Source of the DNA: Psychrobacillus sp. BL-248-WT-3
GTDB lineage: Bacteria; Bacillota; Bacilli; Bacillales_A; Planococcaceae
NCBI RefSeq assembly: GCF_012843435.1
Contig: NZ_JABAFC010000009.1
Span: 39,810 to 103,809 of the forward strand
Reading direction: 5' to 3'
Length of the DNA stretch: 64,000 nucleotides
The notes beneath the pieces are model-generated. The model ran no database searches. It was not told where the DNA came from and saw only the letters and a program-made list of their open reading frames with translations. Shown here piece after piece: positions 29,397 through 39,023 of the stretch. The translations under genes and the position numbers were made by a program. Each line of letters begins with the position of its first letter. The stretch's first letter is position 1.

Positions 29397-30320
29397 CTAA
29401 ACGGCATATCTTCTCACAGCACATATCTCTTTTTGTAGCTTGGAGCCTTCTAATACTAAAATTTCCACTGACTTTCCTGTTGAAGGTGAATGTAATAATT
29501 GACCATTCCCATAGTAAAATCCAACATGACGAACTGAGCCTGTGCCTTCGTCATTTGCAAAAAATAGCAAGTCTCCCTTTTTCCATGAAGAAGGTTCATC
29601 CTTAGAGACCTCTATGCCTTCTATCGCCTGATCACTTGCATCGCGTGGGATAAAATAGCCACACGCCTTTAACATGTTGTATGAAAATCCTGAGCAATCA
29701 AAGCCATATGGAGACATCCCTCCCCATAGATATGGTAAGTCTAAGTAGGCTTCCCCCAACCTCACAGTTTCCTCTAGTGGGAGTTTTGGTAATTGTTCCT
29801 TAGATGCAGCATATTGTACATTTTCTTTTCGGAGCAGCCCCTCTCCATGTGGCGCTCGAACCTTATAGAAATCATCCGTTTCAGATAGAACAGGTAGAAT
29901 TGTATTAAAAGGTAGAATCAGTAATGGTTTTTCTTCCGTATCCCATAACTGGGTTCTTGTACCCTTTACTCGAACAATTCCTTGGTTGCCAGCCTCTACT
30001 ATTTCTTTCAATTGAGCCAACGGCACCCAACCCGGATAGCCTCTTTCGTCTTTTTTAGAGGGCTGCCAGACTGCAATTATTTTAGCCCAATCGTCCTTTA
30101 TCTCATCCACAATAACTGGCTCTCCATAAAGAAGCTGAGTTTGAACACGGTTCTCATCACAAAGGGCTAGTCGCTCCTTGTATGGCAAAGCTTCTAGCCA
30201 TTCAACAAGCTGTACAGGATTAGATATTCCAGGACCATCTACTTCCCGAGCTGAAGACGGCTCTGTCCAGACCGTCGCAACCTTTACTGCACAAGCCCAA
30301 TAACTTTTTTCTATTGTCAT
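29397..30320 (-). CDS. ykfC: gamma-D-glutamyl-L-lysine/diaminopimelate endopeptidase, NlpC/P60 family
   Basis: 307 aa: two SH3b-like domains (about 10-170) and a C-terminal NlpC/P60 domain with catalytic Cys209 ([13 protein letters not shown]), His265 (VRHVGFYYG) and His277 (LLHSPS). There is no signal peptide, so it acts in the cytoplasm on imported murein peptides, as shown for Bacillus YkfC, which needs a free N-terminal L-Ala. Overlaps ykfB by 4 bp. Confidence 0.93.
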   Translation of the reverse strand: MTIEKSYWACAVKVATVWTEPSSAREVDGPGISNPVQLVEWLEALPYKERLALCDENRVQTQLLYGEPVIVDEIKDDWAKIIAVWQPSKKDERGYPGWVPLAQLKEIVEAGNQGIVRVKGTRTQLWDTEEKPLLILPFNTILPVLSETDDFYKVRAPHGEGLLRKENVQYAASKEQLPKLPLEETVRLGEAYLDLPYLWGGMSPYGFDCSGFSYNMLKACGYFIPRDASDQAIEGIEVSKDEPSSWKKGDLLFFANDEGTGSVRHVGFYYGNGQLLHSPSTGKSVEILVLEGSKLQKEICAVRRYAV

Positions 30321-31411
30321 TTTTGTCCCTCCCCTATTTTAACGCTCGCAATGCCTAGCCCATAGGATTTCGAAAAGGTCATCGTGCTAGCTTGGTAGAC
30401 GATACCGCCTGTAACAATGTCCTCCGCCAGCATTAAAGGAGCATCAAAATCATAAAAAAGGATATTAGGCTGACTCGCTGCCAAATGAGCTGCTGCTGTT
30501 ATACCTATTTTAGTTTCAATCATACTCCCTACCATACAGGTGATATCATTTGCCTCTGCCAATGTATTAATCTTTAATGCCTGATAAATGCCACCAGATT
30601 TCATTAATTTAATATTAATCAAGTCTGCAGCCCGCATTTCTAATACACGCTTAGCATCATAAATCGAGAAAACACTCTCATCTGCCATAATAGGGGTTGC
30701 TGTTCGTTCAGTTACGTATTTTAAGCCTTCTAGATCCTCAGCAGGAACCGGCTGCTCGACAAACTCAATCTTAAGCCCAGCGTCTTCCATAGTACCTATA
30801 GCGCGTACGGCTTCTTTTGCATTCCATCCCTGATTGGCATCGAGCCTTATTTTAATATCTTTTCCTACTCGCCTCCTAATAGCCTCAATACGTTCAATAT
30901 CCTCTTGTATCGTACCTATTCCAACCTTTACTTTGAGTATTTGAAACCCTTCTCTTACGTAGCGCTCAGCATCCTCTGCCATTTCAGCTGGTTCATTGAC
31001 ACTCACAGTAAAATCCGTTGTAAGGCTATTTCGATAGCCTCCTAAATATTGATAAAGTGGTAGCTCAGCATATTGGCCCAAAAGGTCAAAGATTGCCATG
31101 TCAACTGCAGCTTTCGCACTCGTATTTCTGACAAGTGCTTTATGGAGCTTCTGAAAAATTATCTCCTTTTCTAGTAAAGAAAGTCCGATTAGCTGCGGAG
31201 AAATAATTTCATTTATAGCGTATTGGATACTTTCTAATGACTCACCAGTGATCACATGAGTAGGAGGTGCCTCTCCGTAACCTACTTTTCCTTCATCAGA
31301 GGTTACCTTCACGACAACGGAAAAAGCAGTGGTAACTGTACGCAATGCTGTTTTGAAAGGTTTAGTCAGTGGAACAGCAACATAAAACGTTTCAATAGCT
31401 TGTATTTTCAC
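30317..31411 (-). CDS. ykfB: L-Ala-D/L-Glu epimerase
   Basis: 364-aa enolase-superfamily enzyme. Catalytic Lys pair in FQILKVKVGIG, metal ligands in IRLDANQGW, VEQPVPAED and MADESVFS, and the opposite-face Lys in INIKLMKSGG. It epimerizes L-Ala-D-Glu released from murein tripeptide to L-Ala-L-Glu so that normal peptidases can use it. Position between ykfA and ykfC confirms the assignment. Confidence 0.93.
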   Translation of the reverse strand: MKIQAIETFYVAVPLTKPFKTALRTVTTAFSVVVKVTSDEGKVGYGEAPPTHVITGESLESIQYAINEIISPQLIGLSLLEKEIIFQKLHKALVRNTSAKAAVDMAIFDLLGQYAELPLYQYLGGYRNSLTTDFTVSVNEPAEMAEDAERYVREGFQILKVKVGIGTIQEDIERIEAIRRRVGKDIKIRLDANQGWNAKEAVRAIGTMEDAGLKIEFVEQPVPAEDLEGLKYVTERTATPIMADESVFSIYDAKRVLEMRAADLINIKLMKSGGIYQALKINTLAEANDITCMVGSMIETKIGITAAAHLAASQPNILFYDFDAPLMLAEDIVTGGIVYQASTMTFSKSYGLGIASVKIGEGQK

Positions 31412-31423
31412 CCTAAATTCCTC

Positions 31424-32347
31424 CTACTCTACTCCTGGTAATATAGATAACGTTAGGTTCTCTGTATTTAACATGCCGTCTACTCCTAATGGAATCGCAA
31501 AGTGAGGCTGACAGTGTCCGATAAGAAAACCTTTTATTGCTGGTTTACCTAAGTTCCCTAAGTAATGGTCAAAAACCTCATCCATTGTAAGAGATTTTTT
31601 ACCTCTCCTTGGCTCCGCGTCACAGAAGTCTCCAATGACGAATCCAGCAGCTGCATCTAGCTTGCCAGCTAAACGTAGCTGATTTAGCATTCCGTCTACC
31701 TTATATGGCTCTTCTCCAATGTCCTCTATTAGCAGAAGCTTACGATTGGTATCCACTTCATATTTGGTCCCAATTCCGCTTGCAAGAAGAGAGAGATTTC
31801 CACCAACCAGCTCCCCTCTGGCTACCCCAGGAGCAACTATGGATAAAGGAGATATATCCTCTGTGTAATGTAACTCTATTGGCTGAAACAGCTGATAAAA
31901 CATTTTTTTGGATAGCTCATTAAATGTACTTTTACCCACGTCTGAAGCTAACATGGGACCATGGAATGTGACAATATCCGAATATAAATTCATTGCACTA
32001 TGTAAATAAGTGATGTCTGAATAACCCCAAAAAATTTTCGGATTTTCATTCATTAATTGATAATCGATTTGGTCTGCATACCTTGCAGTACCGTATCCTC
32101 CGCCAGCACAAATTATTCCATTGATGTTAGGGTCTGCGAACATCTCATGTAAATCCTCTAGTCGCTCTTCGTCTGTGCCCGCTAAATACCCGTTAACTTG
32201 CTCTACACTTTTTCCCATTCTATAAGATAATCCTAATTCCTCTAAAAACGATAGGGAGCGTTTCAGTTGATCTAAGTTAGGAGGACTAGCTGGAGCAATA
32301 ATTCCAATTGTATCCCCTTTTTTCAATCTATTTGGCTTTATTTTCAT
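31424..32347 (-). CDS. ykfA: murein tetrapeptide LD-carboxypeptidase (S66 family)
   Basis: About 307 aa. S66 hallmarks: N-terminal KKGDTIGIIAPASPP, ICAGGGYGTARYADQID, nucleophile Ser in FWGYSDITYLHSAM, catalytic Glu in LLIEDIGEEPYKVD and His near the C-terminus (LIGHCQPHFAIPLG). It removes the terminal D-Ala from imported tetrapeptides. Start ATG at 32345-32347 after GGAG; upstream codons up to 32392 lie in the hairpin region and are unlikely. Confidence 0.92.
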   Translation of the reverse strand: MKIKPNRLKKGDTIGIIAPASPPNLDQLKRSLSFLEELGLSYRMGKSVEQVNGYLAGTDEERLEDLHEMFADPNINGIICAGGGYGTARYADQIDYQLMNENPKIFWGYSDITYLHSAMNLYSDIVTFHGPMLASDVGKSTFNELSKKMFYQLFQPIELHYTEDISPLSIVAPGVARGELVGGNLSLLASGIGTKYEVDTNRKLLLIEDIGEEPYKVDGMLNQLRLAGKLDAAAGFVIGDFCDAEPRRGKKSLTMDEVFDHYLGNLGKPAIKGFLIGHCQPHFAIPLGVDGMLNTENLTLSILPGVE

Positions 32348-32379
32348 ATGTATAATCTCCTTTGTTTTTAAAGAAAAGG

Positions 32380-32401
32380 GCGGCACTTGCAAAAGTGCCG
32401 C
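32380..32401 (-). promoter_or_regulatory. intercistronic hairpin between dppE and ykfA
   Basis: GCGGCACTT/AAGTGCCGC stem with a 4-base loop, followed by CCTTTTCTTT on the minus strand. It probably acts as a partial terminator or 3'-end stabilizer that raises dppE mRNA above ykfA, as is common after binding-protein genes. Confidence 0.7.
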
Positions 32402-32426
32402 ATCTTTTGTTTGGGAATAAATACTT

Positions 32427-34085
32427 TTATTCCTTATCTGCCCATTTTAAATCCATGTATCCAACTGGATGTCTTACAATACCTTTAACATTCGATTTCT
32501 CTAGTGTTACTTGGTTGTAATAGTGGATTGGAATAACAGGCATTTCTTCCATTAAGAATTTGTCAGCCTCTATTAGCATATCCCAACGTTTTTGCTCATC
32601 TGTTTCATTTTTAATATCAGCAATCATTTTATCGAACTCTGGGCTAGACCAAGTAGTACGATTCATAGAAGAACCAGTAATGAAGCTTTCTAATGCGTTT
32701 ACAGGATCAGCATAGTCAAATAAGAAGGAAGAGCGTGATAACATGTATTTGAACTCTTTTTGCTCTGAAGCAAATACGCTAGCCTCTACATTTTGTAGTG
32801 CTACTTCTACTCCTAGAACTTCCTTAAATTTACTTTGAAGTGCCTCTGCAATTTTCTTGTGTGTATCACTTGTAGAATAAGTTAACGTTACTTGAGGTAA
32901 TTCTGTGTAACCTTCCTCTTTCATACCTTCTGCTAAAAGTGCTTTTGCTTTTTCCGCATCATGCTGTATTAGCTTTCCAGCAGTCTCTCTAAATTCCTTG
33001 CCATCAGGACCTTTAAATCCGTATGGTACAAATCCCTCAGCAGGTTTCTCGCCATTTTTCGTAACGAATTCTACGATTTCTTGTTGGTCAACAGCCATAC
33101 CAAATGCTTGGCGAATTTTTTTGTTTGTAAATGGTTCCATTGAAACGTTATAGCGGAAGAAATACAGACCGGCTTGGTCTTCGTTTTTTAACTCCGGATC
33201 ATCTTTTAATTGGTCTGCAAGCTCTGCTGGAACACCAGAGACATCTAAATCACCTGTTGAGTACATTTGATATTCTGTATTCGAATCATCAATCATTGCC
33301 CACTCGACTTTGTCTAGCTTCACAGTTTCAGCATCCCAATAGCTTTCGTTTTTCTCAAAAGTGAAGCTTACATCATGATCCCAACTAGCCAATTTAAAAG
33401 GACCATTCCCAACAAATGATTCTGCTTCTGTAAACCATTCAGGATTTTCTGTAGCTACCTTCTCGTTGACCGGGAAGAAGCTTGGGTTCGTGATAATATT
33501 TAAAAATGCTTCAGTTGGAGCAGCAAGTTTAACTTCAAATACTTTCTCACTAACAGCTTTAATCGCTACTGCATCAGCTGCTCCTTCTCCATTGTTATAA
33601 GCCTCTGCCCCTTCAATAAAATAGGCCAAGAACGCTGCTGGAGAAGCAGTTTCAGGATTTAACATATGCAACCATCCATAAACAAAATCTCCTGCTACAA
33701 CAGGGTCTCCATTAGACCATTTTGCATTTTCACGAATCGTAAATGTATACGTTAGCCCATCCTCTGATATATCAATCTTCTCCGCCGTAGCCTCTTCAGC
33801 TTGATGGTCTTTGTTTAATCTTACTAGACCCTCCATAAGGTTGTTTAACGCGCTCCATGATACTGCATCAAACCCTACCGATGGATCAAATGACGTTGGC
33901 TCATTGCCATTATTTAGCTTAAGTACTTTTTCTGCCTCTGGAGCAGGTTCCTCTTTACCCTCGTCCGTCTTTGTTGTCGTCGGCTCAGTCTCGGTCGGTG
34001 TCTTCCCAGCCTCTTCATTGGCTGTACACGCGCTTAACACAAGAACAAACAAAGCCACAATTAATAATGAAAGCCATTTTTTCAT
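32427..34085 (-). CDS. dppE: peptide ABC transporter substrate-binding lipoprotein
   Basis: About 552-aa SBP family 5 protein. Signal peptide MKKWLSLLIVALFVLVLSAC with the lipobox LSAC, then a Thr/Glu-rich linker and the binding domain (LNNGNEPTSFDPSVGFDAV ... YGWLHMLNPETASP ... NKKIRQAFGMAVDQQEIV). Anchored on the outer membrane face, it delivers peptides to DppBC. Start ATG at 34083-34085 after GAGGGGG; 17 further upstream codons precede the signal peptide and are rejected. Confidence 0.94.
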   Translation of the reverse strand: MKKWLSLLIVALFVLVLSACTANEEAGKTPTETEPTTTKTDEGKEEPAPEAEKVLKLNNGNEPTSFDPSVGFDAVSWSALNNLMEGLVRLNKDHQAEEATAEKIDISEDGLTYTFTIRENAKWSNGDPVVAGDFVYGWLHMLNPETASPAAFLAYFIEGAEAYNNGEGAADAVAIKAVSEKVFEVKLAAPTEAFLNIITNPSFFPVNEKVATENPEWFTEAESFVGNGPFKLASWDHDVSFTFEKNESYWDAETVKLDKVEWAMIDDSNTEYQMYSTGDLDVSGVPAELADQLKDDPELKNEDQAGLYFFRYNVSMEPFTNKKIRQAFGMAVDQQEIVEFVTKNGEKPAEGFVPYGFKGPDGKEFRETAGKLIQHDAEKAKALLAEGMKEEGYTELPQVTLTYSTSDTHKKIAEALQSKFKEVLGVEVALQNVEASVFASEQKEFKYMLSRSSFLFDYADPVNALESFITGSSMNRTTWSSPEFDKMIADIKNETDEQKRWDMLIEADKFLMEEMPVIPIHYYNQVTLEKSNVKGIVRHPVGYMDLKWADKE

Positions 34086-34141
34086 CCTAGTTTCCCCCTC
34101 TGTATTGTATATGTGAATGCACTTGCGCGCTCTCATCCTTT

Positions 34142-35266
34142 TTACTTTTGTAATTGTAAAACCTTTGCTCTGTCATCCTGGAGCCAGCAATCTACCTTAT
34201 GGGCATCTGATAGCTTACTTGTAAATGGATACACATGATCACATACTTCCATGGCAAACTTGCATCGTGCAGTAAACGGACAGCCAGTAGGAGGTGAGAA
34301 AAGGTCAGGTGGTGTTCCATCAATTGGCTGCAACTCCTCATCCATTAAATCCAAACGTGGAACTGAGTTTAGAAGCCCTTGAGTATAAGGATGCTGTGGA
34401 GTGTAAAAAATTTCTCTTTTATCCCCTATCTCCACAATTTTACCTGCATACATCACCGCTATGCGATCAGCTATCTTTGCTACTACCCCTAAATCATGAG
34501 TAATTAAAATAATTGAAATATCGGTTTTCCTTTGAATTTCTTCAAAGAGCTCCAATATTTGTGCTTGTATCGTTACGTCTAAGGCAGTGGTAGGTTCATC
34601 TGCTATAAGCAGTTCTGGATCACAGATTAAAGCAATGGCGATTACGATACGCTGTCTCATCCCACCAGAGAATTGGTGAGGATACTGTTTTAATCTTTCC
34701 GAAGGATTCGGGATGCCTACCAGGTTTAGCATTTCGATTGCCTTTAGCCTAGCCTCTTGTTTTCCAACCTTCTTATGTGTCCTCAAACCTTCCGTTAACT
34801 GCTCCCCTATAGTAAGCGTAGGATTTAAGGCTGTCATAGGGTCTTGAAAAATCATGGATACATCAATACCTTGGATCTTTCTGAGTTCTGATTTACTTAG
34901 CTTCGTAAGCTCTTTGTTTTTAAATAAGATACTTCCATTCTTAATCTTGCCTGCTGGCTCCGGTATCAATCCCATGATGGCATTAGAGGTCACACTCTTA
35001 CCACAGCCAGATTCACCAACGATTGCTAATGTTTCACCTTTATATAAATCAAAGTTGACTCCCCTGACTGCTTCTACCTCTCCCCCATACGTTTTAAATG
35101 AAACTTGTAGGTTATTAACCTGTAATATTTTTTCATCCGTTATCTTCTTTCTTGCTTTCTTACCGTTAGGCCTAGCTAAAGAGTCACCCGATTGTAAGGA
35201 TGCAGCTACTTCATCTACTTTCCCTCGAGCAAGTTCCTTTGCATGATCTAATTGATGTTCATTCAT
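34142..35266 (-). CDS. dppD: peptide ABC transporter ATP-binding protein DppD
   Basis: 374-aa ATPase: Walker [16 protein letters not shown], signature [16 protein letters not shown], Walker [14 protein letters not shown], and the C-terminal OppD-type cysteine cluster ([15 protein letters not shown]). It has an unusual N-terminal extension of about 45 polar residues before the ABC core ([15 protein letters not shown]). It pairs with YkfD. Confidence 0.93.
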   Translation of the reverse strand: MNEHQLDHAKELARGKVDEVAASLQSGDSLARPNGKKARKKITDEKILQVNNLQVSFKTYGGEVEAVRGVNFDLYKGETLAIVGESGCGKSVTSNAIMGLIPEPAGKIKNGSILFKNKELTKLSKSELRKIQGIDVSMIFQDPMTALNPTLTIGEQLTEGLRTHKKVGKQEARLKAIEMLNLVGIPNPSERLKQYPHQFSGGMRQRIVIAIALICDPELLIADEPTTALDVTIQAQILELFEEIQRKTDISIILITHDLGVVAKIADRIAVMYAGKIVEIGDKREIFYTPQHPYTQGLLNSVPRLDLMDEELQPIDGTPPDLFSPPTGCPFTARCKFAMEVCDHVYPFTSKLSDAHKVDCWLQDDRAKVLQLQK

Positions 35267-35272
35267 CCATTC

Positions 35273-36220
35273 TTACCTCCTAAGCTTTGGATCAAGTGCA
35301 TCCTGTAAGCCATCTCCTAATACATTAAATGCAAACATTGTCACAGAGATAAAGAATGCAGGGAAAAACAACCTCCACCAATGGCCAGATAAAATTACTG
35401 GCAAGGCATCATTTGCCATTACACCCCAGCTGGCAGCGGGTGCAGATACTCCTAGTCCTAAAAAACTAAGAAATGCCTCTGCAAATATCGCACTCGGTAC
35501 AGTAAGAGTCATTTGGACAATAATAGGACCCATCGTATTAGGCAATAAGTTTTTCCGTATGATTCTTGAGCTTTTGGCACCAAAGGATTTGGATGCAGTT
35601 ACAAATTCATAATTTTTAATCTGTAATACCTGGCCCCGTACAATCCTAGCCATACCTACCCAGCCAGTTACCGTTAACGCCACTATAATGGTTGTTAGAC
35701 TTGGACCCATTACAACCATCAATAAAATAACTACCAGTAAATGCGGTAGACCATAAAGTACTTCAATAATACGCATCATGATCGCATCTGCTCTGCCGCC
35801 TTTGTAACCACTAAAGCCTCCATAAATAATTCCAATAAAGAAATCAATTAATGCAGCCATTACCCCTACAAATAACGAAACCCTAGCACCGTACCATGTT
35901 CTTGTAAAAACATCTCGACCTGCCTCGTCCGTACCGAACCAATGCTCAGCTGATGGACCTTGATTTTGCATTGGATAATTTACTTCATCCATATCATAGG
36001 GTGAAAAGATCGGACCAAATATAGCAAACAGGGTGAGAAGAACTAAAAAGAGCAGTCCTCCCATTGCAAGCTTATTTTTCTTTAGTCTTCTCCATGCATC
36101 CTTCCAATAGGACAAAGAAGGTCTTACAACAGATTCGGCTTCTCCCTCTTCTTTTACTTTTGGACGAAACCATTCATCCTTTATTTCTACTGGGGATACA
36201 GTCTCTTGTGTTTTAACCAT
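35273..36220 (-). CDS. dppC: peptide ABC transporter permease DppC
   Basis: 315-aa inner-membrane permease. The N-terminal segment SYWKDAWRRLKKNKLAMGGL is typical of OppC/DppC, with six predicted spans and the EAA loop (FVTASKSFGAKSSRIIRKNLLPN) that contacts the ATPases. The ATG overlaps the dppB stop (TAATG), so translation is coupled. The N-terminal cytoplasmic part is slightly long. Confidence 0.94.
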   Translation of the reverse strand: MVKTQETVSPVEIKDEWFRPKVKEEGEAESVVRPSLSYWKDAWRRLKKNKLAMGGLLFLVLLTLFAIFGPIFSPYDMDEVNYPMQNQGPSAEHWFGTDEAGRDVFTRTWYGARVSLFVGVMAALIDFFIGIIYGGFSGYKGGRADAIMMRIIEVLYGLPHLLVVILLMVVMGPSLTTIIVALTVTGWVGMARIVRGQVLQIKNYEFVTASKSFGAKSSRIIRKNLLPNTMGPIIVQMTLTVPSAIFAEAFLSFLGLGVSAPAASWGVMANDALPVILSGHWWRLFFPAFFISVTMFAFNVLGDGLQDALDPKLRR

Positions 36221-37155
36221 TAAGCATCCCCCTCTTTACGATGTAATTTGATACGTGGATCTAATATGCCATAGACAATGTCTACTAAGAACAGCATAAA
36301 TACTAAGAATGCACTATAAAAGACCGTCGTTCCCATGATAACTGGATAATCACGATTATTAATGCTTTCTACAAAGTATTTTCCCATTCCTGGAATGGCA
36401 AAAATGCGTTCTATTACGAAGGTACCTGTTAGAATACCTGCTAACATCGTACCCATAATGGTTACTACTGGCATTAAGGCATTTCTTAAGGCATGACGAA
36501 AAACAATTCTAACTGGAGAAAGTCCTTTAGCTCTTGCCATTTTGATATAATCCTGTGTCAATACTTCTAGCATGCTGGATCTAGTCAAACGAGCGATTAT
36601 TGCCGTAGGTCCCGTGGCCAATGCTAGGGTTGGAAGAATCATATGCAACGGACTACTCCAAGTGGCTGGCGGTAATAACTCCCACGTTACTGCCACTTGC
36701 TGAATCAGTAAAGTAGCTAAAACAAAGTTAGGAACTGATATACCAATTACCGCAAAAGTCATAGCCAAATAATCAATAACACCGTTATGCCGGAGAGCTG
36801 CCAATGTACCTAAAAGAACCCCAGACAATAAAGCAACTAGGATAGTTGCCATCCCTAACTCAAAGGAAATTGGAAATCCCCTTGCTAACAGTTCATTGAC
36901 TGATTCATTTGGTTTTTTAATCGATGGACCAAAATCGAATGTAACAATTGACTTCAAATAGTTCAAATATTGGACGTACATAGGCTGGTCTAGCTTATAA
37001 AACTTTTCTAAGTTTGCTTGAATAGTAGGATTCGAAGTTCTTTCACCATCAAAAGGAGAACCCGGTATGGTGTGCATTAATGCAAATGTGAGAGTCGCGA
37101 TGATGAGGATTGTTGCTATCATCATCATAAAACGCTTAATAATATACTTCGTCAC
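36220..37155 (-). CDS. dppB: peptide ABC transporter permease DppB
   Basis: 311-aa permease with the DppB/OppB N-terminus (MTKYIIKRFMMMIATILIIATLTFALMHTIPGSPF), six spans and the EAA loop QDYIKMARAKGLSPVRIVFRHALRNALMPVV. Forms the channel with DppC. It is 13 bp downstream of dppA. Confidence 0.94.
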   Translation of the reverse strand: MTKYIIKRFMMMIATILIIATLTFALMHTIPGSPFDGERTSNPTIQANLEKFYKLDQPMYVQYLNYLKSIVTFDFGPSIKKPNESVNELLARGFPISFELGMATILVALLSGVLLGTLAALRHNGVIDYLAMTFAVIGISVPNFVLATLLIQQVAVTWELLPPATWSSPLHMILPTLALATGPTAIIARLTRSSMLEVLTQDYIKMARAKGLSPVRIVFRHALRNALMPVVTIMGTMLAGILTGTFVIERIFAIPGMGKYFVESINNRDYPVIMGTTVFYSAFLVFMLFLVDIVYGILDPRIKLHRKEGDA

Positions 37156-37168
37156 GGCAGGCTTCCTC

Positions 37169-37993
37169 CTAACAGAATTTGGTTTGCATTGCTAGCTCTA
37201 CCATGACAAGCATCGCACGATACGCTTCAAGAATATCTTTTGCTTCAAATTTTACGATAGTTGTTCCTTCTATTATTTCACAGCCAGGCATAAGTGCTGC
37301 CCACTCAGCTTGTCCGTAGTTTGTAAATTCAATTTTTAATATTGGGTGCTCGGGAGGTGTCAGTGGTGGAATATGATTTCTTTTTTTAATAGCCTCTGCT
37401 ACTTTTTCTTTAAGAAGGGCTTGTGATTTTTGAGGATGTAATGTTTTTACAGCAGACCTAGATATAGACTGCTTTACAGCAGCTGTTACAATGCCAGGTA
37501 TAAGAGCTTCTGCCTCTCGACAAGCTCCGTCATCTCCAGCAACCATAATGACAGGAACTCCGTAATAGCCAGCCACGTATGCATTAAGTCCAAGCTCGCC
37601 TATCTCTACGTCATTGATGTACATATTACGAACTCCAAAAATCATGGAATGGCTCATAACCCCAGGTTGTCCTGCTCTAGAATGATATCCCGCAAATACT
37701 GCTCCTATGTAACTTTCGTCTAAAGACTGTACCATCGAATAAGGCTTAAGGTCTCCTGTTATTAAAGAGGCTTCTGGATGTAATTCCTCCACTAAAAGAT
37801 TATTCATTTTTGAATGGCTGTCATTAACTAGGACCTCGTTAACTCCTGTAGATAGTGCCCCTTCTATAATTGCATTGGCTTCTTGCGTCATGATGCGTCT
37901 TGCTCTTTCATAGTTATGCTTGTTCGACTCCACAAATGTGTAATCCGGCAGACCTGTTATGCCTTCCATATCAACCGAAAGAAATAGCTTCAA
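37169..37993 (-). CDS. dppA: D-aminopeptidase DppA (M55)
   Basis: 274 aa, the same length as B. subtilis DppA. The zinc ligands Asp8 and Glu10 (SVDMEG), the central VLVNDSHSKMNNLLVEELHPEASLITGD, AGYHSRA and GELGLNAYVAGYYGVPVIMVAGDD are conserved. It cleaves D-Ala-containing dipeptides and forms a decamer. Start TTG at 37991-37993, with GGGGGAG 6 bases upstream; it gives the family numbering exactly. The TTG at 38008 is rejected. First gene of the nine-gene operon. Confidence 0.93.
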   Translation of the reverse strand: MKLFLSVDMEGITGLPDYTFVESNKHNYERARRIMTQEANAIIEGALSTGVNEVLVNDSHSKMNNLLVEELHPEASLITGDLKPYSMVQSLDESYIGAVFAGYHSRAGQPGVMSHSMIFGVRNMYINDVEIGELGLNAYVAGYYGVPVIMVAGDDGACREAEALIPGIVTAAVKQSISRSAVKTLHPQKSQALLKEKVAEAIKKRNHIPPLTPPEHPILKIEFTNYGQAEWAALMPGCEIIEGTTIVKFEAKDILEAYRAMLVMVELAMQTKFC

Positions 37994-38040
37994 TACATTC
38001 TCCCCCAAATTCTAACTCTATTTTTCTATTAGTAAGACCA

Positions 38041-38069
38041 ACTTTATCAAAATTTACGGAAAATTACAA
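38041..38069 (-). promoter_or_regulatory. sigma-A promoter of the dpp-ykf operon
   Basis: TTGTAA (38064-38069), a 17-bp spacer and TAAAGT (38041-38046) on the minus strand. The leader is about 40 nt. The CodY box covers the spacer. Confidence 0.72.
38051..38065 (-). promoter_or_regulatory. CodY box over the dpp promoter
   Basis: AATTTACGGAAAATT matches the CodY consensus AATTTTCWGAAAATT at 13 of 15 positions and lies between the -35 and -10 boxes. In B. subtilis the dpp operon is repressed by CodY in rich medium, so the same control is likely here. Confidence 0.85.
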
Positions 38070-38143
38070 TATCTCGTTTTTGCTACATGTTTAGTATATT
38101 AAAAAAAAATTAATAAATTCATTTCTTCCTTTACCGAGAAAAT

Positions 38144-38179
38144 AAAAAAGCAAATGCACCTTTTATAAAGGGCATTTGC
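38144..38179 (-). terminator. terminator of the cotD-like gene
   Basis: Stem GCAAATGC..CC/GG.GCATTTGC (38150-38160 with 38170-38179) followed by TTTTTTATTTTC on the minus strand. Confidence 0.85.
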
Positions 38180-38233
38180 AATATTCGATAAAGATAGACA
38201 AAACTTGGTTAAGTCGACGCTATAGTTCAAAAA

Positions 38234-38554
38234 TTAACGAAATCTAGAGAAAAATCCACGATGGGATCCACCTGAAAACTGATTGTTAACAGGGTAAGCA
38301 TTTTGTGCTTCAGGTACTACCACTGTTTCATTCGATTCTGTAACGTAATATTGCGGAACATTTACGATATGCTCTCTATTAACATTTACAATTGGTTGAA
38401 TGACTGGCTGAACTCTTGGTATGAAAGAATCACAAACGCGATATTGCGGTGGGCAAATAATTGGCTCAGCTGCTGGTAGCTGTCTATTGCACCCACATTG
38501 TTGGCCCCAACTCATATTCTTCCCGCATGAATGGCACATATGATGATTACTCAT
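38234..38554 (-). CDS. spore coat protein, CotD family
   Basis: 106 aa, Cys- and Asn-rich at the N-terminus (MSNHHMCHSCGKNMSWGQQCGCN), then the segment VCDSFIPRVQPVIQPIVNVNREHIVNVPQYYVTESNETVVV, the pattern I associate with inner-coat CotD proteins. A Gly/Ser/Arg/Phe tail ends it. Start ATG at 38552-38554 after GAGGAGGTG. It is monocistronic, with its own terminator. A sigma-K promoter would be expected, but I could not identify a convincing one (CATTTATTA upstream is a weak -10 candidate). Confidence 0.72.
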   Translation of the reverse strand: MSNHHMCHSCGKNMSWGQQCGCNRQLPAAEPIICPPQYRVCDSFIPRVQPVIQPIVNVNREHIVNVPQYYVTESNETVVVPEAQNAYPVNNQFSGGSHRGFFSRFR

Positions 38555-39023
38555 ATTTTTCACCTCCTCTTGCACTTATAGTAATAAATGCAAGAAATCA
38601 TAAGAGGAATAGACAAACACCTCAATCACCAAAAAAAAAAGAATAATTTTATGTAAGCCATTATGCAAGATAAAACCAAGACAGACTTGATCCTTATTTA
38701 ATATTCCTTAGCTATGGGCAGCTTATGAATAGCTTCATTTGATACGGACCATACTTTAAGAGACACTATCGCAAACATAATCGAATCGGCCCCTACAATT
38801 CGGTCTGGTCATGCTAGTACTCATTAAAATTATTACCAAATAATGTTTAATATGGATAATATCTGTTTATCAAATTAATACTCATAGATTTTATCGTATA
38901 AAATACCTAAAAAAAGCGTTTAAGTTGATTGAAAAATGGTTATTCTGGGCATATGGGTTGATTAAACAACTTTATCTTAGTATAGTAATAGACTTAACTT
39001 AGTTGATTTTAAAAGGAGGAAAC
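38555..39023. other. divergent intergenic region between cotD-like gene and opuD
   Basis: 469 bp, very A+T rich. Apart from the opuD promoter at 38958-38986 and the cotD-like ribosome-binding site, I see no gene, strong hairpin or repeat. A weak inverted repeat (CGAAT/ATTCG around 38791-38812) is not distinctive. Confidence 0.6.
38958..38986 (+). promoter_or_regulatory. sigma-A promoter for opuD
   Basis: TTGATT (38958-38963), a 17-bp spacer and TATAGT (38981-38986), giving a leader of about 30 nt to the ATG at 39024. Confidence 0.72.

Noticed and set aside
37994..38008. dppA start at 38008
   Set aside because: It would place the Shine-Dalgarno inside the gene; the TTG at 37993 gives the family length of 274 and metal ligands at 8 and 10.
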